Below, one piece after another: positions 11,131 through 25,269 of a stretch of 64,000 nt of DNA. This stretch comes from Bacillus sp. FJAT-52991 (GTDB taxonomy: Bacteria > Bacillota > Bacilli > Bacillales > Domibacillaceae): positions 472,501 to 536,500 of the forward strand of contig NZ_CP147404.1 of NCBI RefSeq assembly GCF_037201805.1, given 5' to 3'. Position 1 is the first letter of the stretch. Every line of letters starts with the position of its first letter. The position numbers and the translations under genes are program-made. The notes beneath the pieces were generated by a model. The model was not told where the DNA came from. It did not search any database and saw only the letters and a list, made by a program, of their open reading frames with translations.

Positions 11131-12662
11131 AAAAACGTGCGTTAATCAGTGTATCAGATAAAAATGGCATTGTTGATTTTGCGAAAGAGCTAGCTGCTCT
11201 AGATATCGAAATCATTTCAACAGGTGGAACAAAGAAAATGCTGGAAGAAGCAAATGTGCCAGTAATGAGTGTGAGCGACGTAACGGGATTTCCTGAAATC
11301 TTAGAAGGACGCGTGAAAACATTGCATCCATTCATTCATGGGGGACTCCTTGCCAAACGTGATCAAGCGGACCATGTGAAGCAAATGGAAGAGCAAAATA
11401 TTGTGCCAATTGATATTGTTTGTGTCAACTTGTATCCTTTCCAACAAACAATTGCCAAGCCAGATGTAACGGTAGAGGATGCTATTGAAAACATTGATAT
11501 CGGCGGTCCGACAATGTTACGCGCAGCAGCTAAAAACCATGACTACGTAACAGTTGTTGTGGATGCGGCTGATTATGATCAAGTGCTAGCTGAGTTAAAA
11601 GCAGACGGTCAAACAACAAAAGAAACAAGAAGAAAGCTTGCGGCAAAAGTATTCCGCCATACTGCTTCTTATGATGCGATGATTGCGAAATACATGACAG
11701 AGTTAACAGGTGAAGAGCAACCTGAAACGATGACATTTACATATGAAGTGAAACAATCTCTTCGTTATGGAGAGAATCCACACCAACAGGCTTCTTTTTA
11801 TGAAGAGCCGCTTGGATCTGCTTTTTCCGTTGCTCGTTCGACACAGCTTCATGGGAAAGAACTATCTTACAATAATATTCGCGATACAGATGCAGCATTG
11901 CAAATTGTAAAAGAGTTTAGCGAACCAGCAGCTGTTGCAGTGAAACATATGAATCCATGCGGTGTAGGAGTTGGTACAACGATCGAAGAGGCTTATGATC
12001 GTGCGTACGCAGCAGATCCAACATCCATTTTTGGTGGCATTGTCGCTTTAAACCGCCCAGTGGACAAAGCATTGGCTGAGAAGCTTCATGAAATTTTCCT
12101 TGAGATTATTGTCGCTCCTGAATTTACGGAGGAAGCACTAGAGGTATTAACAGCAAAGAAAAATATCCGTTTATTAACTCTTCCATTTGATGGAGAAAAA
12201 TCAAAAGAAAAAGTATTAACATCCGTTGAAGGCGGATTATTACTGCAAGATTTAGACAATCATTCACTGGAAGATGCAGATATTCGCGTTGCCACTAAAC
12301 GTGAGCCAACAGAAGAAGAGTGGGCAGCAATGAAGCTTGGCTGGAAAGTCGTGAAGCATGTGAAATCAAATGCGATCGTTGTAACCAATAACGAGATGAC
12401 ACTAGGTGTAGGTGCAGGTCAAATGAATCGCGTGGGCGCGGCCAAAATTGCTCTTGAACAAGCAGGAGAAAAAGCGAAAGGTGCTGCACTTGCTTCAGAT
12501 GCGTTTTTCCCGATGAATGATACGGTTGAAGCGGCAGCAAAAGCAGGCATTACAGCAATCATCCAGCCTGGAGGCTCGATCCGCGATGAAGATTCTATCA
12601 AAAAAGCGGATGAATATGGCATTGCTATGGTCTTTACTGGAATTAGACATTTCAAACATTAA
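11127..12662 (+). CDS. purH: bifunctional AICAR transformylase / IMP cyclohydrolase
   Basis: A 511-residue two-domain enzyme for the last two steps to IMP. The N-terminal MGS-like cyclohydrolase domain (about 1-190) contains STGGTKKML and GRVKTLHP. The C-terminal transformylase domain contains the KHMNPCGVG catalytic Lys-His segment and ends in [11 protein letters not shown]. It overlaps purN by 4 nt and follows AGGGGAAGG. Confidence 0.97.
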   Translation: MKKRALISVSDKNGIVDFAKELAALDIEIISTGGTKKMLEEANVPVMSVSDVTGFPEILEGRVKTLHPFIHGGLLAKRDQADHVKQMEEQNIVPIDIVCVNLYPFQQTIAKPDVTVEDAIENIDIGGPTMLRAAAKNHDYVTVVVDAADYDQVLAELKADGQTTKETRRKLAAKVFRHTASYDAMIAKYMTELTGEEQPETMTFTYEVKQSLRYGENPHQQASFYEEPLGSAFSVARSTQLHGKELSYNNIRDTDAALQIVKEFSEPAAVAVKHMNPCGVGVGTTIEEAYDRAYAADPTSIFGGIVALNRPVDKALAEKLHEIFLEIIVAPEFTEEALEVLTAKKNIRLLTLPFDGEKSKEKVLTSVEGGLLLQDLDNHSLEDADIRVATKREPTEEEWAAMKLGWKVVKHVKSNAIVVTNNEMTLGVGAGQMNRVGAAKIALEQAGEKAKGAALASDAFFPMNDTVEAAAKAGITAIIQPGGSIRDEDSIKKADEYGIAMVFTGIRHFKH

Positions 12663-12678
12663 TTTTTAAGCGGGGTGA

Positions 12679-13962
12679 ATGGAAATGAAGGTACTTGTAA
12701 TTGGACGAGGCGGCAGAGAACATGCTATTTGTAAAAAGCTCGCAGAAAGCCCTCAAGTAGAAAAAGTATTTTGTGCACCAGGCAATGCAGGGATAGCTTA
12801 TGATGCAGAGCTTGTCGCGATTGACGAGATGAGCTTTGAGGAGCTAGCCACATTTGCATTAGAAAACCATATTGATTTAACCGTAGTAGGACCTGAAAAT
12901 CCATTGCATGCCGGAATCGTCGATCATCTTCAAACAAAAGGGCTAAAAGTTTACGGTCCTAATCAAGCAGCTGCTGTACTTGAAGGCAGTAAATCTTTTG
13001 CGAAAATGATGATGGAAAAATACAATATTCCAACAGCCCGTTACAAAGCCTTTCATTCTTATGATGAAGCAAAAGCATATATTGAAGAACAAGGAGCTCC
13101 CATCGTTTTAAAAGCGGATGGCCTTGCCGCTGGTAAAGGCGTAACAGTCGCAATGACAATGGAAGAAGCACTTGCTTCTCTTGAAGAAATGATGCTAGAT
13201 AAAAAGTTTGGCGAGGCATCTGCTAAAGTGGTCATCGAGCAATTCCTTCAAGGGGAAGAGTATTCTTTAATGGCTTTTGTGAATGGAGAAAATGTTTACC
13301 CAATGGAAGCGGCACAAGATCATAAGCGGGCGTTTGACAATGATGAAGGCCCGAACACTGGTGGTATGGGTGCCTATTCTCCAATCCCTCATATTTCTAA
13401 AGAAATCATTGAACAGTCGGTCGAGGAAATTCTTATACCGATTGCTAAAGGAATGGTGGCAGAAGGTCGTTCATTTACGGGAATCATTTTTGCTGGTCTC
13501 ATGCTAACCGAAGAGGGACCGAAAACGATTGAGTTTAATGCTCGATTCGGCGACCCAGAAACACAAGTCGTACTTCCACGTTTACAATCGGACCTTGCTC
13601 AAGTCTTCCTTGATGTGTTAGATGGAAAAAATCCTGAGCTTCAATGGAATGATGAATCAGTTCTTGGTGTTGTATTGGCAGCCAACGGTTATCCAGAAAG
13701 CTATGAAAAAGGCCATCCGATTAAAGGGATGGACAAAGTGGATGCTTCTGCCGTGTTACATGCTGGCACGTTCAAAAATGAAGCTGGTGTCATTTGTGCC
13801 AATGGCGGTCGAGTTCTCCTTGTAACAGGAAAAGCACCGACGATTCAACAAGCCCAGCAAAAAGCGTATGATCGAATAAGCGCGATAGAAAAAGATCACT
13901 TTTTCTATCGTAACGACATTGGTAATCGTGCTATTGCGCGCGCTTCTTCTTCGAACGTCTAA
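12679..13962 (+). CDS. purD: GAR synthetase (phosphoribosylamine-glycine ligase)
   Basis: A 427-residue ATP-grasp enzyme that joins glycine to phosphoribosylamine. VIGRGGREHA at the N-terminus, the ATP-grasp loop VLKADGLAAGKGV and the FNARFGDPETQ metal site are diagnostic. It is the last gene of the operon; the strong terminator at 14067-14093 follows. Its last 32 nt overlap a small gene on the opposite strand. Confidence 0.97.
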   Translation: MEMKVLVIGRGGREHAICKKLAESPQVEKVFCAPGNAGIAYDAELVAIDEMSFEELATFALENHIDLTVVGPENPLHAGIVDHLQTKGLKVYGPNQAAAVLEGSKSFAKMMMEKYNIPTARYKAFHSYDEAKAYIEEQGAPIVLKADGLAAGKGVTVAMTMEEALASLEEMMLDKKFGEASAKVVIEQFLQGEEYSLMAFVNGENVYPMEAAQDHKRAFDNDEGPNTGGMGAYSPIPHISKEIIEQSVEEILIPIAKGMVAEGRSFTGIIFAGLMLTEEGPKTIEFNARFGDPETQVVLPRLQSDLAQVFLDVLDGKNPELQWNDESVLGVVLAANGYPESYEKGHPIKGMDKVDASAVLHAGTFKNEAGVICANGGRVLLVTGKAPTIQQAQQKAYDRISAIEKDHFFYRNDIGNRAIARASSSNV

Positions 13963-14044
13963 CATAAACAAAAAGGATGGCAATCACACTGCCAATAATC
14001 ATGGCCATGACAAAAGATACATCGGTCACATATTCCATAAACAT
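13931..14044 (-). CDS. small single-pass membrane peptide, unknown function
   Basis: A 37-residue ORF with start MFMEYVTDVS, one hydrophobic helix (about residues 10-28) and a strongly basic tail (RRSKKKRAQ). It has an excellent ribosome site, AAAGGAG, 9 nt upstream of its ATG. The 3' end runs 32 nt into the end of purD on the opposite strand. The composition is that of a real N-out, positive-inside membrane peptide rather than a chance ORF. No function is recognised. Confidence 0.6.
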   Translation of the reverse strand: MFMEYVTDVSFVMAMIIGSVIAILFVYVRRSKKKRAQ

Positions 14045-14066
14045 GGTCTTCAACTCCTTTTTTCGT

Positions 14067-14093
14067 GAGGCTGTCTCTAGACAGCCTCTTTTT
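14067..14093 (+). terminator. terminator of the pur operon
   Basis: A perfect 9-bp stem, GAGGCTGTC/GACAGCCTC, with a TCTA loop, followed by TTTTT on the plus strand. It lies beyond the antisense small gene, so the pur transcript is antisense to that gene. Confidence 0.9.
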
Positions 14094-14117
14094 AGTTGGA
14101 TGTACTATTTTTTCAAA

Positions 14118-14262
14118 CGGCTGCTTCCGCTTTTCGATTGTCTAGCTGCAGGCGCTATCGGCTCGAGGTCAAAAGTCAATCTGTCTAAAAGGTTAAAGAA
14201 CAACCTTTCAGCCAGCTCGTCTTTTGCTTGTCGCCGATGAACGAGCGCCTTCCGCTTTTCAA
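14118..14262. repeat. CCGCTTTTC-type dispersed repeat fragments
   Basis: Two copies of a TTCCGCTTTTC core occur here (near 14127 and 14249), the first followed by TGTCTAGCTGCAGGCGC. The same core and GTCTAGCTCCAGCGCC-like tail recur several times at 48141-48568. Dispersed elements with this core occur in Bacillus-group intergenic regions, but their function is unknown. The 416-bp interval 13963-14378 holds this, the small antisense gene, the pur terminator and the yerA upstream region. Confidence 0.55.
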
Positions 14263-14378
14263 ATTCACATTTTGTTCAAAAAAATTTTGGTTCTTTAGAG
14301 CGTTAAATCGTAAAATATGTTACGATAGTCAATAATTTAATAAATGGAATGATAACTTCCTTTTAGGAGGCTTGTATA

Positions 14379-16121
14379 ATGCTGGAACAAAGATATCGCT
14401 GGAAGAACAGGCAGCTCAGAGCACATGTGTCGGTGGTTAATGGAGAGATTTCTCCTACGTTAGTTCTGACCAATGCCCGTTTTTTGCACTCTATTCTTAA
14501 ACAATGGGTGACAGCTAATATTTGGATTTATGAAGATCGTATTGTGTATGTTGGTGAAGAGCTACCAGAAAGTAAAGGTTCCTATGAGATATATGACTGT
14601 CATGGCAAAACGTTAGTCCCAGGTTATATCGAACCGCATGTTCATCCGTTTCTGCTTTATAATCCCCAAACTTTTGCTGAATATGCAGTGAAGACAGGAA
14701 CGACTACTTTCATCAATGACAACTTAATGTTATTTTTGATGTTAGAAGAAAAGAAAGCGTTTTCTTTACTTGAAGAATTACGGACATTGCCAGTTAGCAT
14801 GTATTGGTGGTGCCGCTATGATGCACAGACAGAATTGGCGAATGAGGAAGAAATTTTTTCAAATACAGCAGTGAAGTCATGGATAGAGCATGAGGCAGTT
14901 ATCCAAGGGGGAGAACTGACTGGATGGCCCAAGCTTTTAGACGGCGATGATATGATGCTTCATTGGATTCAAGAAACAAAGCGCATGCGCAAAAGAATTG
15001 AAGGTCATTTCCCGGGCGCCTCTGAAAAAACGCTCACAAAGATGGCGTTGCTTGGTGCGGATAGCGACCATGAATCGATGAGTGGACAGGATATTAAGAA
15101 GCGCTTAATGGCTGGATATATGGTCTCCTTACGTCATTCGTCGATTCGACCAGATCTTGAACTTTTGCTTCAGGAAATGAAAGAAATGAATTTGAATCAA
15201 TACGATATGATGATGTTTACAACAGACGGTGCAGCTCCTGCTTTTTATGAAAAAGGGATTTTGGACTGGATGATTGCTAAGGCGATTGAACACGGGGTTC
15301 CACCAATTGATGCCTATCATATGGCGAGTTATAATGTGGCGAAATATTATAGAGTGGATCATTTACATGGCGTGATTGCACCTGGAAGAGTTGCTAACAT
15401 TAATATATTAGAAGATGAGTATCATCCCACTCCAATGGCTGTGTTGTCAAAAGGAGAATGGGTGAAAAATCCAGAAGGGTCAGTATCTAATTTCCCTTCA
15501 ATCGATTGGGCGAAGTATGGATTTGGTCCATTGCAGCTAGACTGGGATCTACAAGAGGAAGATTTACAATTCTCTATGCCATTTGGAATTGAAATGGTTA
15601 ATAATGTAATTACCAAACCTTACTCTCTTGAAAAAGATGTTTCGGGTGAAGAGCTTTATCAAGCGGATGATGAAAACTTTTTAGTGTTATTAGATCGTCA
15701 TGGAAAATGGCGAGTGAATACGATGATCAAAGGCTTTGCGACGAATATTCAAGGGTTTGCCTCCTCTTTTTCTAATACAGGTGGTATTCTTCTTATTGGA
15801 AAGTGTAAACGTGAGATGGAACGAGCCTTTTATCGTATGAAAGAAATGGGCGGAGGGCTAGTGCTTTCTGAAAATGAACAAATCATTCATGAAATTCCTT
15901 TAGAGCTTTCAGGTATGATGTCTACTAAGCCAGTAGAGGAATTAATTAAAGAAGAAGTCGAGTTGAAAAAATTGCTAGTTGATCGAGGGTATCAATTTGA
16001 TGACCCGATATATACACTGCTCTTTTTATCATCTACACATTTGCCATACATTCGCATCACTTCACATGGAATGTATGATGTGATGAAGAAAACGGTACTC
16101 TTTCCGACTATAATGCGTTAA
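14379..16121 (+). CDS. yerA: YerA, adenine deaminase-like amidohydrolase
   Basis: A 580-residue amidohydrolase. The metal-binding PHVHP lies at about residues 86-90 after the GKTLVPGYIE strand, and the later part has the MFTTDGAAPAFY segment and an Ade-type C-terminal domain. It belongs to the adenine deaminase (AdeC) family, as does YerA of B. subtilis, which is in the same position. The exact substrate is uncertain because YerA-type members are less studied than AdeC. The start follows TTAGGAGG. A purine-salvage role fits the neighbouring pur operon. Confidence 0.85.
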   Translation: MLEQRYRWKNRQLRAHVSVVNGEISPTLVLTNARFLHSILKQWVTANIWIYEDRIVYVGEELPESKGSYEIYDCHGKTLVPGYIEPHVHPFLLYNPQTFAEYAVKTGTTTFINDNLMLFLMLEEKKAFSLLEELRTLPVSMYWWCRYDAQTELANEEEIFSNTAVKSWIEHEAVIQGGELTGWPKLLDGDDMMLHWIQETKRMRKRIEGHFPGASEKTLTKMALLGADSDHESMSGQDIKKRLMAGYMVSLRHSSIRPDLELLLQEMKEMNLNQYDMMMFTTDGAAPAFYEKGILDWMIAKAIEHGVPPIDAYHMASYNVAKYYRVDHLHGVIAPGRVANINILEDEYHPTPMAVLSKGEWVKNPEGSVSNFPSIDWAKYGFGPLQLDWDLQEEDLQFSMPFGIEMVNNVITKPYSLEKDVSGEELYQADDENFLVLLDRHGKWRVNTMIKGFATNIQGFASSFSNTGGILLIGKCKREMERAFYRMKEMGGGLVLSENEQIIHEIPLELSGMMSTKPVEELIKEEVELKKLLVDRGYQFDDPIYTLLFLSSTHLPYIRITSHGMYDVMKKTVLFPTIMR

Positions 16122-16158
16122 AATAGTAAAGTAAAGAGAATCTATATGGGAGTTTTGT

Positions 16159-17187
16159 ATGAGAACTTTAACCATCATGATCTTATTAACAAACGCTATC
16201 ATGTTAAGCGGTTGTTGGGGAGAGAAAGAAAACAGTGAAGCTCAGAAAGAAGGTAGCATGGTTTCTCCAGATAAAGAAGGTCACTATGTTTTTCCACTAA
16301 CAGGTGAGAAAACAAAGGTAGAACCAAACCAACGAGCTACAGCTGTTGTCATTAATAATCATCCAAAAGCACGTCCACATACTGGATTGGTGCAGGCAGA
16401 TCTTGTGTATGAGGTAATGGTTGAAGGGAATATGACGCGATTTTTAGCCATTTATCAAAGCAAGCAGCCGGAGAAAGTGGGGCCTGTGCGAAGTGCAAGA
16501 GATTATTTTATTGATTTAGCCAATGGATATGACAGTTTATTTATCGCCCATGGCTATAGTCCAGATGCGAAAGAGATGCTTCAAAGTGGAGCGATTGACC
16601 AGATCAATGGTATTCAATATGACGGAACTATTTTTCAAAGAGATCCTTCAAGAGTGGCTCCTCATAATTCTTATATGATGTTTGATGAAATGACTGAAAC
16701 AGCAAAGGACAAAGGATATGATTTGCAGACGGCTCCCGACAGTCTGAATTTTATGAAGCGAGCTGAAGTGAAAGAGCTTGCTGGCCCAAAAGCGGAAAAC
16801 GTTCAGATTCGCTACTCTAATCAAGCTGCTTTTCAAGTAGAGTACAAGTATGACCCGAAACAACAGAGCTATGAGCGATGGACTGGTGGAGAAAAAGAAC
16901 TAGATCGGGAATCGCAAGAGCCTGTATTAGCGGATAATATTTTTATCATCGAAGCGGGTCATCGCGTGGTTGATTCGGAAGGTCGATTAGATATTGATCT
17001 ATCATCAGGTGGTTCGGCTTATCTGATTCAGCATGGGATTGTACAACAAGTCGATTGGTCTAATGTCAATGGGCGAATTATTCCTTTTAAAAAAGGGGCG
17101 ATGGTTGACTTTATACCTGGTAACACATGGATTCAAGTCATTCCTGCCTCAAAAGGGCTCAATCAAATAGTTGAATTTGCAAAATAA
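16159..17187 (+). CDS. yerB: YerB, DUF3048 lipoprotein
   Basis: A 342-residue exported lipoprotein. The signal peptide ends in the lipobox MLSGC (Cys19), followed by a charged linker. The DUF3048 body contains the AVVINNHPKARPHTG and GPVRSARDYFID segments. Function is not established. It sits in the conserved yerA-yerB-yerC-pcrB order and follows GGGAG. Confidence 0.88.
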   Translation: MRTLTIMILLTNAIMLSGCWGEKENSEAQKEGSMVSPDKEGHYVFPLTGEKTKVEPNQRATAVVINNHPKARPHTGLVQADLVYEVMVEGNMTRFLAIYQSKQPEKVGPVRSARDYFIDLANGYDSLFIAHGYSPDAKEMLQSGAIDQINGIQYDGTIFQRDPSRVAPHNSYMMFDEMTETAKDKGYDLQTAPDSLNFMKRAEVKELAGPKAENVQIRYSNQAAFQVEYKYDPKQQSYERWTGGEKELDRESQEPVLADNIFIIEAGHRVVDSEGRLDIDLSSGGSAYLIQHGIVQQVDWSNVNGRIIPFKKGAMVDFIPGNTWIQVIPASKGLNQIVEFAK

Positions 17188-17212
17188 TTAGCGAAGGGGT
17201 TTGAAGCATAGT

Positions 17213-17512
17213 ATGCAAATTGAAAAATTACGTGGAAGAGAGTTAGATCAGCTATTTGAGGCAATTCTGTCTCTTCGTGATTTAGAAGAATGTTATTTAT
17301 TTTTCGATGACCTTTGTACAGTCAATGAAATTCAGTCACTCGCTCAGCGCCTTGAAGTTGCGCGTATGCTCAAAGAAGGAAAAACATACCATAAGATTGA
17401 ATCGGGCACGGGTGCATCTACTGCTACCATTTCTCGTGTAAAGCGTTGCTTAAACTACGGAAATGATGCGTACCAGCTCGTTCTTGACCGAATTAAAGAA
17501 CCGTGCGAATAA
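17213..17512 (+). CDS. yerC: YerC, TrpR-like DNA-binding protein
   Basis: A 99-residue protein of the YerC/YecD family with a TrpR-type helix-turn-helix (TYHKIESGTGASTATISRVKRCL, the recognition helix near residues 70-90). The TTG at 17201 is in frame, but the ATG at 17213 gives the family N-terminus MQIEKLRGRELDQLF and is better placed relative to AAGGGG. It is probably a transcription regulator; the target is unknown. Confidence 0.88.
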   Translation: MQIEKLRGRELDQLFEAILSLRDLEECYLFFDDLCTVNEIQSLAQRLEVARMLKEGKTYHKIESGTGASTATISRVKRCLNYGNDAYQLVLDRIKEPCE

Positions 17513-17516
17513 ATAA

Positions 17517-17574
17517 AGGGTCTGATCTTCACTGCATATATACGTGATGCGGTGGGGTCAGGCCCTTGTTTTAA
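17517..17574 (+). terminator. terminator after yerC
   Basis: AAGGGTCTGA (17517-17526) pairs with TCAGGCCCTT (17558-17567), with further inner pairing CTGCAT/ATGCGG, then GTTTTAA. It separates yerB-yerC from pcrB-pcrA-ligA. Confidence 0.75.
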
Positions 17575-17637
17575 TGATATAATGAAGGGTGCCAAATGTT
17601 TGGCTACTTTTGAATATAGAATGTGGGAGGAAATTAG

Positions 17638-18330
17638 ATGTATGATGTGCGCGAATGGCGTCATGTGTTTAAGTTAGATCCAAATAAAGAGATAGATGAT
17701 CAGGCATTAGAAAAATTGTGTGAATCGGGTACGGATGCGATTTTAATTGGAGGAAGTGATGGCGTTACACTTGAAAATGTCCTTGATTTAATGGCCCGAG
17801 TTCGTCGATATACAGTGCCGTGTGTACTAGAAGTTTCCAATATAGAATCCATTACGCCAGGATTTGATTTGTATTTTATCCCGACGGTGCTCAATAGTCA
17901 GAATACAGCATGGATTACGGGTCTACATCATAAGGCGATCAAAGAATTCGGTGAACTGATGGACTGGGAAGAGGTCTATGCAGAAGGATATTGTATAGCC
18001 AATCCTGATTGTAAGGCGGCTGCATTAACAGAAGCTAAAGCTCCATTATCTAAAGAGGATATTGTTGCCTACGCCATGATGGCAGAGAATATGATGCATC
18101 TGCCGTTGTTTTATTTAGAATACAGTGGAACATATGGAGATGTAGAAGCCGTCAAAGCGGTGGGGGATACCTTAGAGAATACGACGTTTATTTATGGTGG
18201 AGGTATTCAGACGGCAGATCAGGCAAAAGAAATGGCTCAATATGCTGATATCGTTGTGGTCGGTAATGTCATATATGAACAGTTAGCAGAAGCAATAAAA
18301 ACCGTTACAGCAGTTAAAAATGATGTATAA
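17638..18330 (+). CDS. pcrB: heptaprenylglyceryl phosphate synthase
   Basis: A 230-residue TIM-barrel prenyltransferase of the GGGP synthase family. In Bacillus, PcrB joins heptaprenyl diphosphate to glycerol-1-phosphate. Visible motifs include [14 protein letters not shown] near the N-terminus, YLEYSGTYG in the middle and the phosphate-binding [29 protein letters not shown] end. A good GGGAGG precedes the ATG, and the gene lies immediately before pcrA as in B. subtilis. Confidence 0.95.
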   Translation: MYDVREWRHVFKLDPNKEIDDQALEKLCESGTDAILIGGSDGVTLENVLDLMARVRRYTVPCVLEVSNIESITPGFDLYFIPTVLNSQNTAWITGLHHKAIKEFGELMDWEEVYAEGYCIANPDCKAAALTEAKAPLSKEDIVAYAMMAENMMHLPLFYLEYSGTYGDVEAVKAVGDTLENTTFIYGGGIQTADQAKEMAQYADIVVVGNVIYEQLAEAIKTVTAVKNDV

Positions 18331-18360
18331 TAAGAACATATGTTTGTAGGTGGTGAAAGA

Positions 18361-19042
18361 ATGAATTTTTTAACTGAAAAATTATTAACAGGATTAAATC
18401 CTGAACAGCAGGAAGCAGTGAAAGCAACAGAAGGACCACTTTTGATTATGGCTGGAGCTGGTTCTGGTAAAACGAGGGTCCTGACTCATCGAATTGCTTA
18501 TTTGATGGTGGAAAAAGGGGTGAATCCGTATAATATTCTCGCGATTACCTTCACTAATAAGGCGGCGCGCGAAATGAAAGAACGGATTGGACGATTGCTT
18601 GGTGGTGCCGCAGAGGACATTTGGATTTCAACTTTCCACTCGATGTGCGTGCGGATTTTACGCAGAGACATCGACCGTATCGGCTACAGCCGTAACTTTA
18701 CCATTTTAGATACTACCGATCAGCAATCTGTGATTAAAGGTATCTTAAAGGAGAAGAATCTTGATCCGAAGAAATTTGACCCTCGTGGCTTATTGGCTTC
18801 CATTAGTTCCGCTAAGAATGAGCTAATCGATCCTGAAACGTTCAGCAAGAGCCAAGGTAGCTACATGGACCAAATTGTCAGTGAAGTGTACACGGAATAT
18901 CAAAAACGACTGAAAAAAAATCAAGCGCTAGACTTTGATGATTTAATCATGGTCACGATTCAATTATTCCAGCGTGTTCCGGAAGTGCTAGAGTTTTATC
19001 AGCGGAAATTTCAATACATTCATGTGGATGAATATCAGGACA
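18361..19042 (+). CDS. pcrA: ATP-dependent DNA helicase PcrA, exon 1 (interrupted gene)
   Basis: The first 227 codons plus one nucleotide of an SF1A helicase involved in repair and plasmid or rolling-circle replication. PcrA is essential in B. subtilis. The Q motif (LNPEQQEAV), Walker A (AGAGSGKT), motif Ia and [13 protein letters not shown] are visible. The exon ends inside motif II, right after DEYQD and the first base of the next codon (19042). Without splicing, translation runs into the intron and stops at 19059 after SATRC. Joined to 21705-23230 it gives 2208 nt, an intact 735-residue frame. The ATG at 18361 is chosen over 18340 because of the GGTGGTGAAAGA upstream and the family N-terminus MNFLTEKLL. 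Confidence 0.95.
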
Positions 19043-21704
19043 GTGCGACACGTTGCTAATTGAAAAGATTAGCCACTAGCAATTTGCTAGGAGAACTGAT
19101 GATTTGAAGAGTCGAATGATGGAGTAACGCCCTGAAAGGCTCTCCCTAATCCTCCGAATAGCGTCAAGATAAGTAAGTATCTTGGGGTTATAAGCTCGGT
19201 GAAGTCGGCTGAATGTTGCCGTAACAAGCAAAGTTGACGAAAGCTTTCTAGAGGTAGAAGGTGCAACAAATAAGCCGGGGGTCTATAAAGCACTCATGGT
19301 GAGAATGTTGGCGCGAAAAAACCAACTGACGAAAATCCGAATGTACGGCTCTAGAGGTATAGATACTAGAAATGGTATTACCACGGTTCGTGGTGCTAGT
19401 GAGGTGGAGTAAGAGTTGTCTTTATGAAACACCTTGTCGTGTTACAGGCATGTCCAAGCTAGCAGGGCTAGAGGATTCACCTAAAAGTGTATGTACAGAT
19501 CAAATCATTGGAACGTGGGAAGCTGACAACGTGGAGGTCTTATTTACCAGTGAAACGGTGATAGGGAAAGGCAAGTTCCATAACTTATCTTTATGTCAGT
19601 GATAGTGGTGGCACAGTACCATTGAAGTGATGGAAACATCATGGAGGGATAGCCACTAGTCAATTTGTTAAAGCAACTACATTTATCGTCTATCAGGTTC
19701 GAGTATGACTAAGAGAAACGAAAGCCTACCATTTTTAGGTGGTGATTAGTTGACTGATAACAACCAAAAACTAAAGAAGAAGCAAAAATTACGTAATAAT
19801 GAATACTACGATTTTCAAAAAGAGTTGGATAAGCTGTACGCTCAAAGCAAAAATGGCTATACGTTTCGAAAATTATATGATCTCATCATTGATGAAAGAA
19901 ATATTAAATTGGCTTATCGCAATATCAAAAAGAACCACGGAAGTAAAACAAGTGGAACGAATGGAAGCACCATTCTTGATATAGGTGAAAAAGTCCCTAA
20001 TCGCCTTATTCACTATGTAAGGAATAGGATGGCCGATTTTAAACCACGTTCTGTTCGGCGAGTAGAGATCCCAAAACAAGATGGTACAATGAGACCTTTA
20101 GGAATACCGACTATAGAAGACCGCGTTATTCAACAATGTGTGAAACAAATTCTTGAACCTATCTGTGAAGCAAAATTTCATCATCATAGCTATGGGTTTC
20201 GACCAAATAGAAGTGCAAATCACGCATTATCAAGAGCCATTAGTTTGGTGAATAAAAATAAACTTCATTATGTGGTTGATGTAGACATCAAAGGATTCTT
20301 TGATAATGTCAATCAAGGGAAATTATTAAAGCAGATATGGTCATTAGGTATTCAAGACAAGAAGGTTATCAGTATCTTATCAAAAATGCTTAAAACAGAA
20401 GTTAAAGGGATCGGGGTACCAAACAAAGGGACTCCACAAGGCGGAATTCTTTCACCATTATTGTCCAACATTGTATTAAATGAATTGGATTGGTGGATCA
20501 GCAGTCAATGGGAAACCTTCGAAACAGGAAAGAACTACAATCGGGAACGAATGATTGGCAAAAGATTAGTCTTTGATCAGAGCGCTAAATATCGAGCAAT
20601 AAAACAGACCAGATTAAAGGAAATGTTTATCGTTCGTTATGCAGACGATTTTAAGATCTTTTGTCGAAATCATAAAGACGCTTTCATTATTTTTGAAGCC
20701 GTAAAGAAATGGCTAAAGGAAAGATTGGGGCTTGAAGCGAGTCCTGAGAAATCTAAGGTGATTAATTTACGGAAGAAACATTCCGAATTTCTAGGATTTA
20801 AAATGAAAGTTGTACCGAAGAAGCAAAAGTTCGTAGCCAAAACAAATATGAGCGATAAAGCGAAAAAGAAGGCTGTTTCCAAACTACGAGAGCAAATCAA
20901 ACAAGTAGAAAACGGTCAAAAAGAAGTATCTAAACTCAATGCGATGATTGTTGGTATTCAAAATTATTATCGATATGCGACACATATCACTGTTGATTTT
21001 AGTAAAATTGGTTTCTCAGTCAGAAAGACCTTATACAACCGAACGAAAACTATTCTAAGTTATAAAGGTGCAAAGTCCAACACATTTAAAAGGCTATATC
21101 CTAAATTCAAAGGAAAAGTGGTATTCATACATGGCATTAATGTTTTTCCTATTGACCATATAAAAACGAAACATCCAACTAATTTTAGTCAGGATATTTG
21201 CTCTTATACGGCTTTAGGAAGGCAGAAAGTACATGATCAGCTTAAGGGATATAATCAAGTAATTATTTATCATCTTATGAAAAATCCAGTACCTGATCAA
21301 AGTGTAGAATACAATGATAACCGAATTTCCCTTTACGTAGGTCAGCTTGGACAATGTGGAGTAACGAAAGTACCTTTAGAGATTGGGGATATGGAAGTTC
21401 ATCATAAGACACCAAGAAGCAAAGGTGGAAGTGATGAGTATAAAAACCTGATATTCTTAAAGAAGGATGTTCACAAGTTAATTCATTCAACAGAGGAAGA
21501 AACAATTCAGAAATACCTTCAAAAACTGAACTTAGATAGTAAAGCCTTAGACAAAATCAATAAACTCCGCAAATTGGTTGGAAACGATAAAATAGTAGCT
21601 GGATGATAACGAATTGATGGAACGCCGTATGCGGGGAAACTCGCACGTACGGTGTGAATGGGGGGAAAAGCTGGAGATGACTTCAAAGGTTTACCTATCC
21701 ATAT
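19043..21704 (+). mobile_element. group II intron (2662 nt) inserted in pcrA, sense orientation
   Basis: The 5' end is GTGCG, matching the GUGYG consensus, and the 3' end is AT, matching AY. Near the 3' end lies a recognisable domain V (about 21619-21658) with the CGC catalytic triad, a paired CGCCGTA/TACGGTG stem and the GGGGAAACTC loop. A domain VI segment ending in ACCTATCC follows (branch A probably in CCTAT). The intron encodes its own protein at 19750-21606. Removing 19043-21704 rejoins HVDEYQD to TNRAQY in frame, which defines both boundaries. The 707 nt before the protein gene hold domain I and the exon-binding loops. Sense orientation means it can splice from the pcrA mRNA. Confidence 0.95.
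19750..21606 (+). CDS. ltrA: group II intron-encoded reverse transcriptase/maturase with HNH endonuclease
   Basis: A 618-residue multifunctional protein. The RT domain (about 40-370) includes the [15 protein letters not shown] segment, YGFRPNRS (about 148-155), [15 protein letters not shown] (about 226-240) and the catalytic YADD (297-300). It is followed by the X/maturase region (about 390-520) and a C-terminal HNH domain with [13 protein letters not shown] (about 570-582). All catalytic motifs are intact, so mobility and splicing functions are plausible. It starts at TTG after AGGTGGTGATTAG. The protein promotes splicing of its host intron and target-primed insertion. The symbol ltrA is used generically. 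Confidence 0.95.
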   Translation: MTDNNQKLKKKQKLRNNEYYDFQKELDKLYAQSKNGYTFRKLYDLIIDERNIKLAYRNIKKNHGSKTSGTNGSTILDIGEKVPNRLIHYVRNRMADFKPRSVRRVEIPKQDGTMRPLGIPTIEDRVIQQCVKQILEPICEAKFHHHSYGFRPNRSANHALSRAISLVNKNKLHYVVDVDIKGFFDNVNQGKLLKQIWSLGIQDKKVISILSKMLKTEVKGIGVPNKGTPQGGILSPLLSNIVLNELDWWISSQWETFETGKNYNRERMIGKRLVFDQSAKYRAIKQTRLKEMFIVRYADDFKIFCRNHKDAFIIFEAVKKWLKERLGLEASPEKSKVINLRKKHSEFLGFKMKVVPKKQKFVAKTNMSDKAKKKAVSKLREQIKQVENGQKEVSKLNAMIVGIQNYYRYATHITVDFSKIGFSVRKTLYNRTKTILSYKGAKSNTFKRLYPKFKGKVVFIHGINVFPIDHIKTKHPTNFSQDICSYTALGRQKVHDQLKGYNQVIIYHLMKNPVPDQSVEYNDNRISLYVGQLGQCGVTKVPLEIGDMEVHHKTPRSKGGSDEYKNLIFLKKDVHKLIHSTEEETIQKYLQKLNLDSKALDKINKLRKLVGNDKIVAG

Positions 21705-25254
<3,550 letters not shown>

Positions 25255-25269
25255 TAAGAGGTGGCTCGT

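Noticed and set aside
19372..19602. 76-codon ORF in the intron 5' region
   Set aside because: It lies in structured domain I, has no ribosome site and no recognisable product.
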